Below, in pieces: positions 50,957 to 58,945 of a stretch of DNA of 64,000 nucleotides. The notes beneath the pieces were generated by a model, which made no database searches, was not told the origin of the DNA, and saw only the letters and a program-made list of their open reading frames with translations. The DNA comes from Terrabacter sp. Ter38 (GTDB lineage: Bacteria > Actinomycetota > Actinomycetes > Actinomycetales > Dermatophilaceae), in assembly GCF_024519435.1 (NCBI RefSeq), contig NZ_JALJRZ010000002.1, forward strand, positions 1 through 64,000. Reading direction: 5' to 3'. The stretch's first letter is position 1, and every line of letters starts with the position of its first letter. Made by a program: the position numbers and the translations under genes.

Positions 50957-51504
50957 GGGGCGGCCCCGCTGGGAGCGTCTGCGGGCGAGGCGATCTCGCG
51001 GAGGGCGGCGTTCTCGACGCGGATGCGGACGGCGAGCAGGGCTGCGTTGGCGACGGTGAAGACGAGCGCCGTGACCCAGGCGGTGTGCACGAGCGGCAGG
51101 GCGAAGCCCTCGACGACGACGGCGACGTAGTTCGGGTGGGGGATGACGCCGTAGGGCCCTCGGCGGACGAGCGCGAGCCCCGGCACGACGATGACGCGCG
51201 TGTTCCACTGGTTGCCGAGGGTCGTGATGCACCACCAGCGCAGGGCCTGGCTGGCCACGACGAGCGCGAGCATGATCCAGGCGAGGGCCGGGACCAGCGG
51301 GCGGTCGGCGAGCCACACCTCCGCGACGGCGCCGACGAGCAGCCCGGTGTGGAGCACGACCATGACGGGGTAGTGCGACTGGCCGCGCTCGACGCCACCG
51401 CGCGAGAACGCCCACGCCGCATGGCGTTTCGACACGACGAGCTCGGCGAGGCGCTCGAGGCCGACGAGCAGGACGAGGCCGGTGAAGAGCCACTGGGACG
51501 TCAT
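50953..51504 (-). CDS. Isoprenylcysteine-carboxyl-methyltransferase-like membrane methyltransferase
   Basis: 183-residue membrane protein with four to five helices. NTRVIVVPGLALVRRGPYGV and HPNYVAVVVEGFALPL form the ICMT SAM-binding signature. Beside a type III PKS this family methylates phenolic lipids (as SrsB in Streptomyces griseus), which fits better here than protein methylation. AGGAG lies eight bases before the ATG at 51504. Confidence 0.88.
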   Translation of the reverse strand: MTSQWLFTGLVLLVGLERLAELVVSKRHAAWAFSRGGVERGQSHYPVMVVLHTGLLVGAVAEVWLADRPLVPALAWIMLALVVASQALRWWCITTLGNQWNTRVIVVPGLALVRRGPYGVIPHPNYVAVVVEGFALPLVHTAWVTALVFTVANAALLAVRIRVENAALREIASPADAPSGAAP

Positions 51505-51516
51505 CGGCCACTCCTG

Positions 51517-52587
51517 TCAGTCGGCCGCGCGGAGCAGGACGAGCTCGAGGCAGAAGCCGGGGCCCATCGCCATGAGCACGCCCCACGAGCCGGGCGCGGG
51601 GGTGTGGTCCGCGAGGGTGTCGGCGAGCACGTGGAGCACGGAGGCGGAGCTGAGGTTGCCGATGCGGTCGAGCGAGCTCCACGTGACGCCGAGTGCCTCG
51701 CGCTCCACCTCGAGGGCCTCCTGCATCGCCTCGAGGACCTTGGGGCCGCCGGGGTGGGCGACCCACCAGCCGATGTCGGCGCGGGTCAGGCCCTGGCCCG
51801 CGAGGAAACGGTCGACGTCGTCGCGGACGTTCTCGCGCACGAGGTCGGGGACCTCGGCGCCGAGGACGATGCGCAGTCCTGTCGCGCCGACGTCCCAGCC
51901 CATGGCGCGCTCGGTGCCGGGGTAGAGCCGGCTCCGGGTGGCGACGACGCGCGGCTGGTCGGGCGCGAGCGCCGCGGCGCGGTCGGCCCCCACCATGACG
52001 ACCGCGGCGGCCCCGTCGCCGAAGAGGCCGCTGGCGACGAGGTTCGCGGTCGACCGGTCGTCGCGCTGGACGGTGAGGCTGCACAGCTCGACCGAGAGGA
52101 GCACCGCGACGTCGGCGGGGTGGCCGACGAGGTGGTCGTGCACGCGGGCCACACCGGCGGCGCCGGCGACGCACCCGAGCCCGACGAGCGGGACGCGCTT
52201 CACGTCGTCGCGCAGGCCGATCTCGGCGGCGACGCGGGCCTCGATCGACGGGACGGCGAGGCCGGTGATCGTCGTCGACATGATGAGATCGACGTCCTGC
52301 GGGGTGAGACCGCACGCCGCGAGCGCCTTGGAGACGGCGTGTGAGCCGAGCTCGGTGGCGACCCGGATGAACTCGTCGTTGGCCGCCCCGAAGTCGGCGA
52401 GCTGCCAGTAGCGCTCGAGGGGCAGGGCGAGGTGACGCTGGCTCACCCCGGCGTTGGCGTGGAACCGCTCGAGGAGCGCTCGGTCGGAGCCGGTGGAGCC
52501 GAGCACGTCGGCGAAGGCAGCCGTGACCTCGGCCTGCGCGTAGCTGTGCTCGGGCAGGACGCCGCGGACGGCCGCTAGGTGGCTCAC
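51517..52587 (-). CDS. Type III polyketide synthase
   Basis: 356-residue chalcone/stilbene-synthase-type homodimeric enzyme that extends an acyl starter with malonyl-CoA and cyclises it. The Cys-His-Asn triad is visible: Cys139 in [12 protein letters not shown], His in [12 protein letters not shown] and Asn in [20 protein letters not shown]-like [12 protein letters not shown] precedes it in the fold. It resembles alkylresorcinol/alkylpyrone synthases of actinobacteria. GTG start at 52587 with AGGGTGGGCAGG just upstream. The product here may be an alkylresorcinol-type ring that the neighbouring enzymes methylate, oxidise and prenylate. Confidence 0.92.
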   Translation of the reverse strand: MSHLAAVRGVLPEHSYAQAEVTAAFADVLGSTGSDRALLERFHANAGVSQRHLALPLERYWQLADFGAANDEFIRVATELGSHAVSKALAACGLTPQDVDLIMSTTITGLAVPSIEARVAAEIGLRDDVKRVPLVGLGCVAGAAGVARVHDHLVGHPADVAVLLSVELCSLTVQRDDRSTANLVASGLFGDGAAAVVMVGADRAAALAPDQPRVVATRSRLYPGTERAMGWDVGATGLRIVLGAEVPDLVRENVRDDVDRFLAGQGLTRADIGWWVAHPGGPKVLEAMQEALEVEREALGVTWSSLDRIGNLSSASVLHVLADTLADHTPAPGSWGVLMAMGPGFCLELVLLRAAD

Positions 52588-52669
52588 CCTGCCCACCCTA
52601 GGTGGCCCGTGGCCCGACGAGGTCCTGACGCTGGACACCCTTGCGTCCCTGGCGCTGGCACCTGCCATC

Positions 52670-53485
52670 TCAGCGACGAGCGACGAGGGCCACGACATTG
52701 ACGAGCGCGATGCCGATGGCGGCCACGAAGGGGAGCCGGCCCCGTGCGAGGACCGCGACGGCGGCGAGCGCCCCACAGACGCCGAGCACCAGGACGCCCG
52801 CGGCATCCAGGCCGGGGCCGGAGGCCGCCACGACGGTCCCCGCGAGCAGCACGACGGGGGCCAGCCAGCGCACGGTCCGTGCGCCCAGCCGCTGCGGCAG
52901 TCCCTTGACCCCCGTGGCCTCGTCGTCGGCGAGGTCCGGCAGGGCGTTGAGCAGGTGCGCCCCGACGCCGAGGAGCGCGCCCGTCACCATGACCCAGGCC
53001 GCCGGCCACACGGGCGCGGGGAGCGCGAGCGTCACGACGGCGGGCAGCGCGCCGAAGGCGATGGCATACGGCAGCGGGGAGAGCACGGACCGCTTGAACC
53101 AGAGGTTGTAGGCCCACCCCGACGCGACGCCCAGCAGGAGGTGGACGAGCCCGGAGGCGAGGCCGCACGCGAGCGACAGGACGGTGCAGGCGGCGAGCGC
53201 GACCCCGGTGGCGACGCGCACCGTCCGCTCCGACACGACGCCGCGTGCGATCGGCTTGTCGGCGCGGCCGACGGCCCGGTCCCGGGCGGCGTCGAGCAGG
53301 TCGTTGCTCCAGCCGATGGAGAGCTGGCCCGTGAGGACCGCTGCGGTCACGAGCAGACCGCGCTCGAGCGTGTGCCCCGCCGACCACGCGAGCAGGGCCG
53401 TGAGGACCGTGACGGCGAGCGTGGGCCCGGGGTGGCACGCGAGCGCCAGACCCTGCAGCGTCGCTCTCCCTCGCCCGGCCGGCAC
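52670..53485 (-). CDS. UbiA-family membrane prenyltransferase
   Basis: 271-residue protein with eight or nine membrane helices. Both prenyl-diphosphate-binding Asp motifs are present: [18 protein letters not shown] (61-78) and [18 protein letters not shown]. Members attach prenyl chains to aromatic rings or quinone precursors in the membrane. GTG start at 53485. It heads the minus-strand cluster, 82 bases before the PKS gene. With idi, PKS, methyltransferase and oxidoreductase it suggests a prenylated aromatic or quinone product. Confidence 0.88.
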   Translation of the reverse strand: MPAGRGRATLQGLALACHPGPTLAVTVLTALLAWSAGHTLERGLLVTAAVLTGQLSIGWSNDLLDAARDRAVGRADKPIARGVVSERTVRVATGVALAACTVLSLACGLASGLVHLLLGVASGWAYNLWFKRSVLSPLPYAIAFGALPAVVTLALPAPVWPAAWVMVTGALLGVGAHLLNALPDLADDEATGVKGLPQRLGARTVRWLAPVVLLAGTVVAASGPGLDAAGVLVLGVCGALAAVAVLARGRLPFVAAIGIALVNVVALVARR

Positions 53486-53607
53486 CCGCCGAGCCTACGG
53501 CGCGAATCCCCGTTTCCCGGCAGGGCGCCACGGCCCGGCGCTAGCCTGAGGAGTCGGCGTGACGACCGTGCGCCGGACCCGCGGAACCGAAGCAGTCGGG
53601 GCTGCCG

Positions 53608-54903
53608 ATGCGTGAGTACCCCTACGCGTTCCACGTCGCCCTCGACGGGAACGGCCTGAACGGCCTCGAGGGGCGGGCTGGCGTGTGCCTCTTCCGCTAC
53701 GACCCCGTGACCGGCGACCACTCCTACAAGGTCAGCTACTTCCACGGGGCCTCCGGGGGCCACGCGCCGAGCGTCGACCCGAGCCGGCGGGTGGGCTTCC
53801 TCGGCAACACCGGTCAGCACCTGCTGTTCTACGACCTCGCCACGCTCGAGGAGGTCGACCGGGTCTCGACGCTGCGCTTCGAGGTGCCCGACACGACGAT
53901 CAAGGGCAGCACCCACCTCGTGTGGCTCGACGACACCCAGTTCGTCACGGCGATCGGCGAGCACCTCTGGCGCTTCGACGTCAACCGGCTCACCAAGGCG
54001 GAGGTCGTCGCCCCGCACGGCCTCAAGGTCCCGCACGCGATGAAGCGGACGGCGTCGGGGCGATACATCGTCTACGGCGGCATGGACCACCCCTCCCGCG
54101 GCGAGGCGCGCGAGGTCGGCATCCTCGACACGGTCTCGGGCGAGGTCCGCACCCTGACGCTGCCGACGACCTGCTGGCACGTCGTGTGCCACCCGGTGCT
54201 CGACGTCTTCTACGCCGTCTCCTTCCGCGTGCACCCGGCTGACCGGAGCGACTACGCGCACTGGGGCATGGCGTGGCTGCGGCAGTACGCGTTCGAGATC
54301 GACGCCGAGCAGGGCCAGGTGCTACGCCACTGGGTCGCCGACCGCGACGTGCCGGCGCACATCAACTCCGACGTCACGATCTCGGACACCGAGCTCATCT
54401 TCTGCACCGGGGGCAGCCACACGGTCGTCCTCGTCGACCTCGAGACGATGACCCACCACCGCCTCGTGGACGAGCACCCCGGGAGCCTCGAGTCGTGGGC
54501 CTACCCGCGCCAGTCGCTCAACACGCTCGCGGAGTCCTTCATGCGGGCCAACGTCGTCAGCAACGCCAACCTCTTCGCCGAGTCGTTCCGCGTCAGCCGC
54601 GGCTCGCTCATCGACGGCATCTACGCGTGCCAGCTCTCGGCCGACCAGACGCTGCTCTTCACGGCCAACCGGGGGCAGAACCACATCAGCGTCTACGACT
54701 ACCCGTCGCTGGAGCTGCGCGACCGCATCGTCATGCCGGAGCTCGGCGAGATCGACGCCGGCCTGTCGGACTGGTCCGACCCCCGACTCGGCTTCCACCA
54801 CTCCTACCTCGTCAGCCCCGACACGCCGGAGAGCCCGGACAGCCGGGACGGACCCGACAGCACGTCCCACCCGCAGCGCACAGCCCAGGCAGGAGAGCTC
54901 TGA
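53608..54903 (+). CDS. Beta-propeller protein heading an uncharacterised operon
   Basis: 431-residue soluble protein without signal peptide or membrane helix. The pattern of about seven repeats with alternating strands (FLGNTGQHLLFYDLATLEEV, TISDTELIFCTGGSHTVVLV, LSADQTLLFTANRGQNHISV) indicates a seven-bladed beta-propeller of the YVTN/WD-like type. Conserved-looking His residues (HVVCHPVLD, GSTHLVW, HAMK) could sit in a central metal or substrate site, as in lactonase or oxygenase propellers; this is inference. The Ser/Asp/Pro-rich tail (about 405-431) is disordered. The TGA overlaps the next ATG by one base. Confidence 0.72.
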   Translation: MREYPYAFHVALDGNGLNGLEGRAGVCLFRYDPVTGDHSYKVSYFHGASGGHAPSVDPSRRVGFLGNTGQHLLFYDLATLEEVDRVSTLRFEVPDTTIKGSTHLVWLDDTQFVTAIGEHLWRFDVNRLTKAEVVAPHGLKVPHAMKRTASGRYIVYGGMDHPSRGEAREVGILDTVSGEVRTLTLPTTCWHVVCHPVLDVFYAVSFRVHPADRSDYAHWGMAWLRQYAFEIDAEQGQVLRHWVADRDVPAHINSDVTISDTELIFCTGGSHTVVLVDLETMTHHRLVDEHPGSLESWAYPRQSLNTLAESFMRANVVSNANLFAESFRVSRGSLIDGIYACQLSADQTLLFTANRGQNHISVYDYPSLELRDRIVMPELGEIDAGLSDWSDPRLGFHHSYLVSPDTPESPDSRDGPDSTSHPQRTAQAGEL

Positions 54904-55349
54904 TGGCCACCTACTCGATCGACACCGCTCTGAGCGGGAGCGTCAACAGCGACGTCATGGCCGACGTCACGAGCCAGCTCGCCGGGCTCGACGACATGAA
55001 GCTGACCCTTGCCGGCGACAACACCGTGCACACCGACTCCAGCGTCGCGCTCGCCCCGGTGACGACGACCTCGACCGTCGACTCGACCGCCAAGCTGGAC
55101 TCGACGTCCACGCTGGACACCGCCTCGAAGATCGACTCGGCGGCCGTGGTCGACCTGCGGCCCGTCGCCGTGGACTCGTGCGTGCGTCTCGAGCTGGCGC
55201 CACCGCCCGCGACGGAGGTGTCGACGCCCTACGAGCAGCAGTGGAGCTGGTCGGTGCTGGGCCTCGAGGTCTTCGGCGTCACCGTGCGCGGCCGCACCTC
55301 GACGCACGTGCGCCCGGTCCCCGGCGGCCCCGTCGTCATCGACCTCTGA
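54903..55349 (+). CDS. Ser/Thr/Asp-repeat protein of unknown function
   Basis: 148-residue protein. The first 100 residues are polar with a recurring S/T-x-x-D pattern (STVDSTAKLDSTSTLDTASK) and could form a beta-stack or solenoid; the last 45 form a compact region with Trp (YEQQWSWSVLGLEVFGVTVR). No signal peptide, no family recognised. Its ATG overlaps the propeller stop (TGATG) and the next gene begins nine bases later, so it is a firm member of this operon. Confidence 0.65.
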   Translation: MATYSIDTALSGSVNSDVMADVTSQLAGLDDMKLTLAGDNTVHTDSSVALAPVTTTSTVDSTAKLDSTSTLDTASKIDSAAVVDLRPVAVDSCVRLELAPPPATEVSTPYEQQWSWSVLGLEVFGVTVRGRTSTHVRPVPGGPVVIDL

Positions 55350-55358
55350 GGTGTGGCC

Positions 55359-56060
55359 ATGCCGACCCCACGTCGCAAGCCGACCGCCGCGAAGTCCCCC
55401 TCGACCGAGAGCCGGCCACCCCGCCGACGACGTCCTGCAACCAAGCCCGACGACGCCGTGGTGCTCGCGGGACCGCCGGGCCGGCTCACGACCACCGTGA
55501 CGGTCGAGAACCTCACCGCCGACCGGCTCGTCGTCCGGCGCCCCACGCTGCACCTCGACGGCGAAGCCGTGACCGGCGCGGCGAGCGCCGTCATCCGGGC
55601 GGGCCGGACCGTCGAGGTCCCGGTCGTCGTGCCCCTGCCTGCCACCACCCCACCCGGTCGTCACGAGGCCGAGATGGAGCTCGGCGGCGTGCGCCACCGC
55701 GTCGTCGTCGAGGTGGCCCCCCACTTCTCGCTCGAGCTGAGCCCGCGCCGCGTCCTCGCGGTCGAGGGGAGCCAGGACGTGGCCCTCGTCGTCACCAACA
55801 CCGGCAACGTGCGTATGCCGCTGGCCGCGGTCACGATGGCCCGCACCGACGACGGTGGGCCGGACCCGGGCCCCGACGTCGTCCTCACGCTCGACGCCCC
55901 TGTGGTCGTCGAGCCCGGCGAGACCGTCACGCTGGCCGCTCGTCTCGAGGTCCCCGCCGGGCTCGAGGCCGCACGGCGGCACACCGCCTCCGTCCCCGTC
56001 GGCACCGCCGACCTGGACGTCGTCATCCTTCCGCGAGACCGATCGGAGTCGGAAACATGA
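55359..56060 (+). CDS. Ig-like (NEW3/CARDB-type) domain protein
   Basis: 233-residue protein. A very basic N-terminus (RRKPTAAK, PPRRRRPATKP, 1-28) is followed by two tandem Ig-like domains: GRLTTTVTVENLTADRLVVR, IRAGRTVEVPVVVPLPATTP, then FSLELSPRRVLAVEGSQDVA, VVTNTGNVRMPLAAVTMART and VVVEPGETVTLAARLEVPAG. No signal peptide, so it is cytoplasmic or exported by another route. I choose ATG 55359, with GAGG just upstream, over GTG 55353. Overlaps the next gene by ATGA. Function unknown. Confidence 0.7.
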   Translation: MPTPRRKPTAAKSPSTESRPPRRRRPATKPDDAVVLAGPPGRLTTTVTVENLTADRLVVRRPTLHLDGEAVTGAASAVIRAGRTVEVPVVVPLPATTPPGRHEAEMELGGVRHRVVVEVAPHFSLELSPRRVLAVEGSQDVALVVTNTGNVRMPLAAVTMARTDDGGPDPGPDVVLTLDAPVVVEPGETVTLAARLEVPAGLEAARRHTASVPVGTADLDVVILPRDRSESET

Positions 56061-57016
56061 GCACCTCAACGCCTGACCTTTTCACCACGTTGCGCAACGG
56101 CTGGGTCGATGCCGTCCAGCAGTGGTCCGACGCGTCCCAGTCGCTCTGGGACGAGGTCGCCGCGCCGTTCACGGGTGGCGGCAGTGCTCCGTCCGGCTCC
56201 GCGTGGACCGCGTGGCCGGCGTGGGGCCAGCAGCGCTCCCGGCCTGCCCACGGGCACGACCACGGGCACCACCACGGGCACCACCACGGGCGCCACGACG
56301 GTCCGCACCACGACGAACGACACGACCACGAGCACTGGCACGACGATCACGACCACAGGCGCCATGGGAAGGACCACGACGGCTACGGGTGCGGCTGTGG
56401 TGGCGGCTGCGGTGGCGGCTGCGGCTGCGAGGAGCGGGGCGAGGCCCACGGCAGCTCGACGTGCGGCTGTGGGGGTGCCTGCTCCTGCTGCGTCCCCGAC
56501 GCCGACGTCGTGGTCCACACCCGCGTCGGCGAGCGGCGCATCGTCCCGCTGGCCCTGCACAACTCGTGGCGTCGCGAGCGCCCGGTCACCCTCGCTGTCG
56601 GTCCTTGGCACCTCGGCAGCGGCACCGACCTCGCGGTCGTCGCGGTGCTCGAGGAGGAGCAGGTGACCCTCGCGCCGTGCGAGGACCGCATCGTGCGTCT
56701 TGTCATCGGCGTCACGACCACGGGCGACGGTGGGGGCAAGCCCGGCGACGGCAACGGCAATGGCAATGGCACGGGCGGCACCGGAGGGGGCTCCGACGCG
56801 AACGGCCCGAGCGATGGGAAGGGCGGCTCCGACATCCACCTCGACACGCATGTGGGGATGGGTCAGGGCCGGATGCCCGGCGACCTCGACGCGTGCGCGT
56901 CCGCCTATGCCGACGTGCGCTTCGAGGGCTGCTCACGGCCCCTCCGGGTCGCCGTGGTCGTGAGCCCGGCGCCGTGCCATCCGGTCGAGGCCGGCTGCGA
57001 CTGCGGCTGCTGCTGA
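56057..57016 (+). CDS. His-rich / Gly-Cys-rich metal-binding protein with Ig-like domain
   Basis: 319-residue protein. Residues 1-40 form an amphipathic helix (LRNGWVDAVQQWSDASQSLW). Residues 65-107 hold 20 His among Gly, Asp and Arg, and residues 112-145 hold ten Cys in GCGCGGGCGGGCGC and CGCGGACSCC. Residues 150-215 read like one Ig-like domain (VVVHTRVGERRIVPLALHNS), then a Gly/Asn-rich linker, and a C-terminal part ends in GCDCGCC. The two clusters should bind many metal ions (zinc, nickel, copper or iron are candidates). ATGA overlap with the gene before it. No family recognised. Confidence 0.7.
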   Translation: MSTSTPDLFTTLRNGWVDAVQQWSDASQSLWDEVAAPFTGGGSAPSGSAWTAWPAWGQQRSRPAHGHDHGHHHGHHHGRHDGPHHDERHDHEHWHDDHDHRRHGKDHDGYGCGCGGGCGGGCGCEERGEAHGSSTCGCGGACSCCVPDADVVVHTRVGERRIVPLALHNSWRRERPVTLAVGPWHLGSGTDLAVVAVLEEEQVTLAPCEDRIVRLVIGVTTTGDGGGKPGDGNGNGNGTGGTGGGSDANGPSDGKGGSDIHLDTHVGMGQGRMPGDLDACASAYADVRFEGCSRPLRVAVVVSPAPCHPVEAGCDCGCC

Positions 57017-57027
57017 GGAGGCGCGCG

Positions 57028-57822
57028 ATGTCGTCGAACTCGAGGAGCCAGGACGAGATGCTGGCGAGGATCACCGAGCTGGCGCGCGATGCCTGGTCGG
57101 CGCAGGCCAGCCTCGCCCGCCAGTCGATCGAGCTGGGCCGTGCCACGCTCGCGTCCGAGGTGGACCCGACCGCCGCGGGGCGGGCGTGGATGGAGGCGGT
57201 GAGCCGTGAGGGCGCCCGCTACTGGAAGGACGTGGGTGAGCTCGGCCTCGACGTGGCCGGCAGCCTCGTCGCCATCGGCAGCCGGAGCATGGCCCGGGTC
57301 ATCTCCGACACCCGGTCCGCGACGCGGGCGGCCACCCGGGCCGAGCCGGGGCGACGACCCGCGGCCGGCCCGGCACCGCACCGGGCCCACCGGGCCCACC
57401 GTGACGGTCGCGATGATGGCGACGATCCCGCCGACGTCGTCGTCACCGGTCCGGCTTCGGAGGGCGACGGGGCCGGGGCGCAGGGGGCCGGGGACGGCAG
57501 CCGGCGAGCCCGGGTGACGCTGCGCGGGCGACCGGGAGAGACGGCGACCGGCACCATCACGCTGTCCAACGCGCACCCTCGGGCCCGCAAGGTCCTGCTG
57601 TCGGCCGGCGCGCTGCAGCCCGACACGGGTCGGCACGTCGAGCTCGGGCTGCGGCTCGATCCCGAGGGCGTCACGATCCCGGCGGGCTCCGAGCACGACG
57701 TCCTGCTCGAGGTCGACCTCGCCCCTGACGTGGTGCGTCCGGGTGAGCGCTACACGGGCGTCATCCAGGTGACGGGCGGCGTCGAGGCGGAGCTGGACGT
57801 GGTGGTCGTCGTCGAGGAGTGA
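57028..57822 (+). CDS. Helical-Ig-like protein, last gene of the operon
   Basis: 264-residue protein. Residues 1-95 are helical (EMLARITELARDAWSAQASL, LGRATLASEVDPTAAGRAWM, YWKDVGELGLDVAGSLVAIG) and resemble phasin-type amphipathic coats; the N-terminus of the preceding His/Cys protein is similar. An Arg/Ala/Gly linker leads to a C-terminal Ig-like domain (RVTLRGRPGETATGTITLSN, GSEHDVLLEVDLAPDVVRPG). GAGGAGG lies seven bases before the ATG. The 3' end overlaps the convergent epimerase gene by 62 bases. Function unknown. Confidence 0.68.
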   Translation: MSSNSRSQDEMLARITELARDAWSAQASLARQSIELGRATLASEVDPTAAGRAWMEAVSREGARYWKDVGELGLDVAGSLVAIGSRSMARVISDTRSATRAATRAEPGRRPAAGPAPHRAHRAHRDGRDDGDDPADVVVTGPASEGDGAGAQGAGDGSRRARVTLRGRPGETATGTITLSNAHPRARKVLLSAGALQPDTGRHVELGLRLDPEGVTIPAGSEHDVLLEVDLAPDVVRPGERYTGVIQVTGGVEAELDVVVVVEE

Positions 57823-58945
57823 CGGTTCGGCCCGACGTCGACCCATGGCCGTCCGACCGTGGCCCTGCGTCGGGCGCGACCTCCGTGAGCGGCCGGGGCT
57901 CGAGCGGACGGGCCGCCCGCACCGCCGGAGCGAGGCGCAGCGACTCCCGCACGACCCGGGGCAGGTCGGGTCCGACGGCCAGCCACGCGAGAGAGCCGGC
58001 CACGGCCTCACGGGCTGGGCGGGCGGCATACCCGATCTCGCGGGCCCGGTCCGAGGCGTACCAGTAGTAGCGCCCGACCGTCGTCGCCTCCTCGCGGGTC
58101 GACAGCGGAGGCGTCGACGTGAGCAGACCCCAGGCCTCGCTGGCACCGGCCGCCAGCCAGGCCGCTGCGGCGGGAAGCTCGAACACCGGCCGACCGACGC
58201 CGGCCAGGTCCGCGACGAGGCCGTGCAGCGTGTGCCACGAGACGTCCTCCCCACCGATGAGGTAACGCTCGCCCGGCAGACCGCGTTCGAGCAGTGTCAC
58301 GTGACCCGCGCCGACGTCGCGGGCATCGACGACGTTGCAGCCGCCGGGGAACGTGCTGCGGGTGGCGTCGAGGAGGTAGCGCAGCACGATGGCATTGCTC
58401 GGGCCCAGCCGGTCGTACGGTCCGCCGAGGACGACGGTCGGCAGGGCGAGCACCACCTCGAGCCCGGTGCGCTCGGCGACCTCGAGGGCTACCTGCTCCT
58501 GCAGGACCTTGCTCGCGTAGTAGGCGGGGGCCGGTTCGGTGCCGAGGTGGTGGCTCTCGTCGCGGGGCAGTGGTTGCAGGCTCGATCCGCGGGTCACCGC
58601 GGAGCTCGTCACGACGACCCGAGTGGCACCGGCAGCAGCCGCCGCCTCGAGGACGGCCCGGGTCCCGGTGACGTTGACGTCGGTGAGGTGGGCCGTGGCG
58701 GCGGAGTCGTAGGAGTAGATGGCGGCGCAGTGCACCACGGCGTCCACGCCCTCGAAGGCACGGGTGAGGGAGGTCGCGTCGGTCAGGGTCGCGCGCGCCT
58801 GGCCCACCGTGCCGAGGGCGAGCAACCGCTGGGGCGGCCGGCGCCCGGGGCGGGTCACGGCCACCACGTCGTGGCCACGGGTCACCGCGGCCGCGACGAC
58901 GTGGTGGCCGACCAGACCGGTGGCACCGGTGACCGCCACCCTCAC
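57761..58945 (-). CDS. NAD-dependent epimerase/dehydratase-family protein
   Basis: 394-residue extended short-chain dehydrogenase. VAVTGATGLVGHHVVAAAVT (3-22) is the Rossmann motif; the catalytic Tyr-x3-Lys is YYASKVLQEQ, with Ser in VTSSAVT. GGCNVVDARDVGAGHV is the conserved later segment. It resembles sterol/sugar epimerase-like (dihydroflavonol reductase-like) enzymes. GTG start at 58945 overlaps the DUF362 gene stop. An Arg/Pro-rich tail of about 25 residues runs into the plus-strand operon; a shorter product would end before it only by an earlier stop, which is absent. Confidence 0.85.
   Translation of the reverse strand: MRVAVTGATGLVGHHVVAAAVTRGHDVVAVTRPGRRPPQRLLALGTVGQARATLTDATSLTRAFEGVDAVVHCAAIYSYDSAATAHLTDVNVTGTRAVLEAAAAAGATRVVVTSSAVTRGSSLQPLPRDESHHLGTEPAPAYYASKVLQEQVALEVAERTGLEVVLALPTVVLGGPYDRLGPSNAIVLRYLLDATRSTFPGGCNVVDARDVGAGHVTLLERGLPGERYLIGGEDVSWHTLHGLVADLAGVGRPVFELPAAAAWLAAGASEAWGLLTSTPPLSTREEATTVGRYYWYASDRAREIGYAARPAREAVAGSLAWLAVGPDLPRVVRESLRLAPAVRAARPLEPRPLTEVAPDAGPRSDGHGSTSGRTVTPRRRPPRPAPPRRRPSPG

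Noticed and set aside
53608-57822. Gas-vesicle, encapsulin or tailocin cluster
   Set aside because: None of the marker proteins (GvpA, encapsulin shell, sheath or tube proteins) is recognisable; only Ig-like and helical modules are present.
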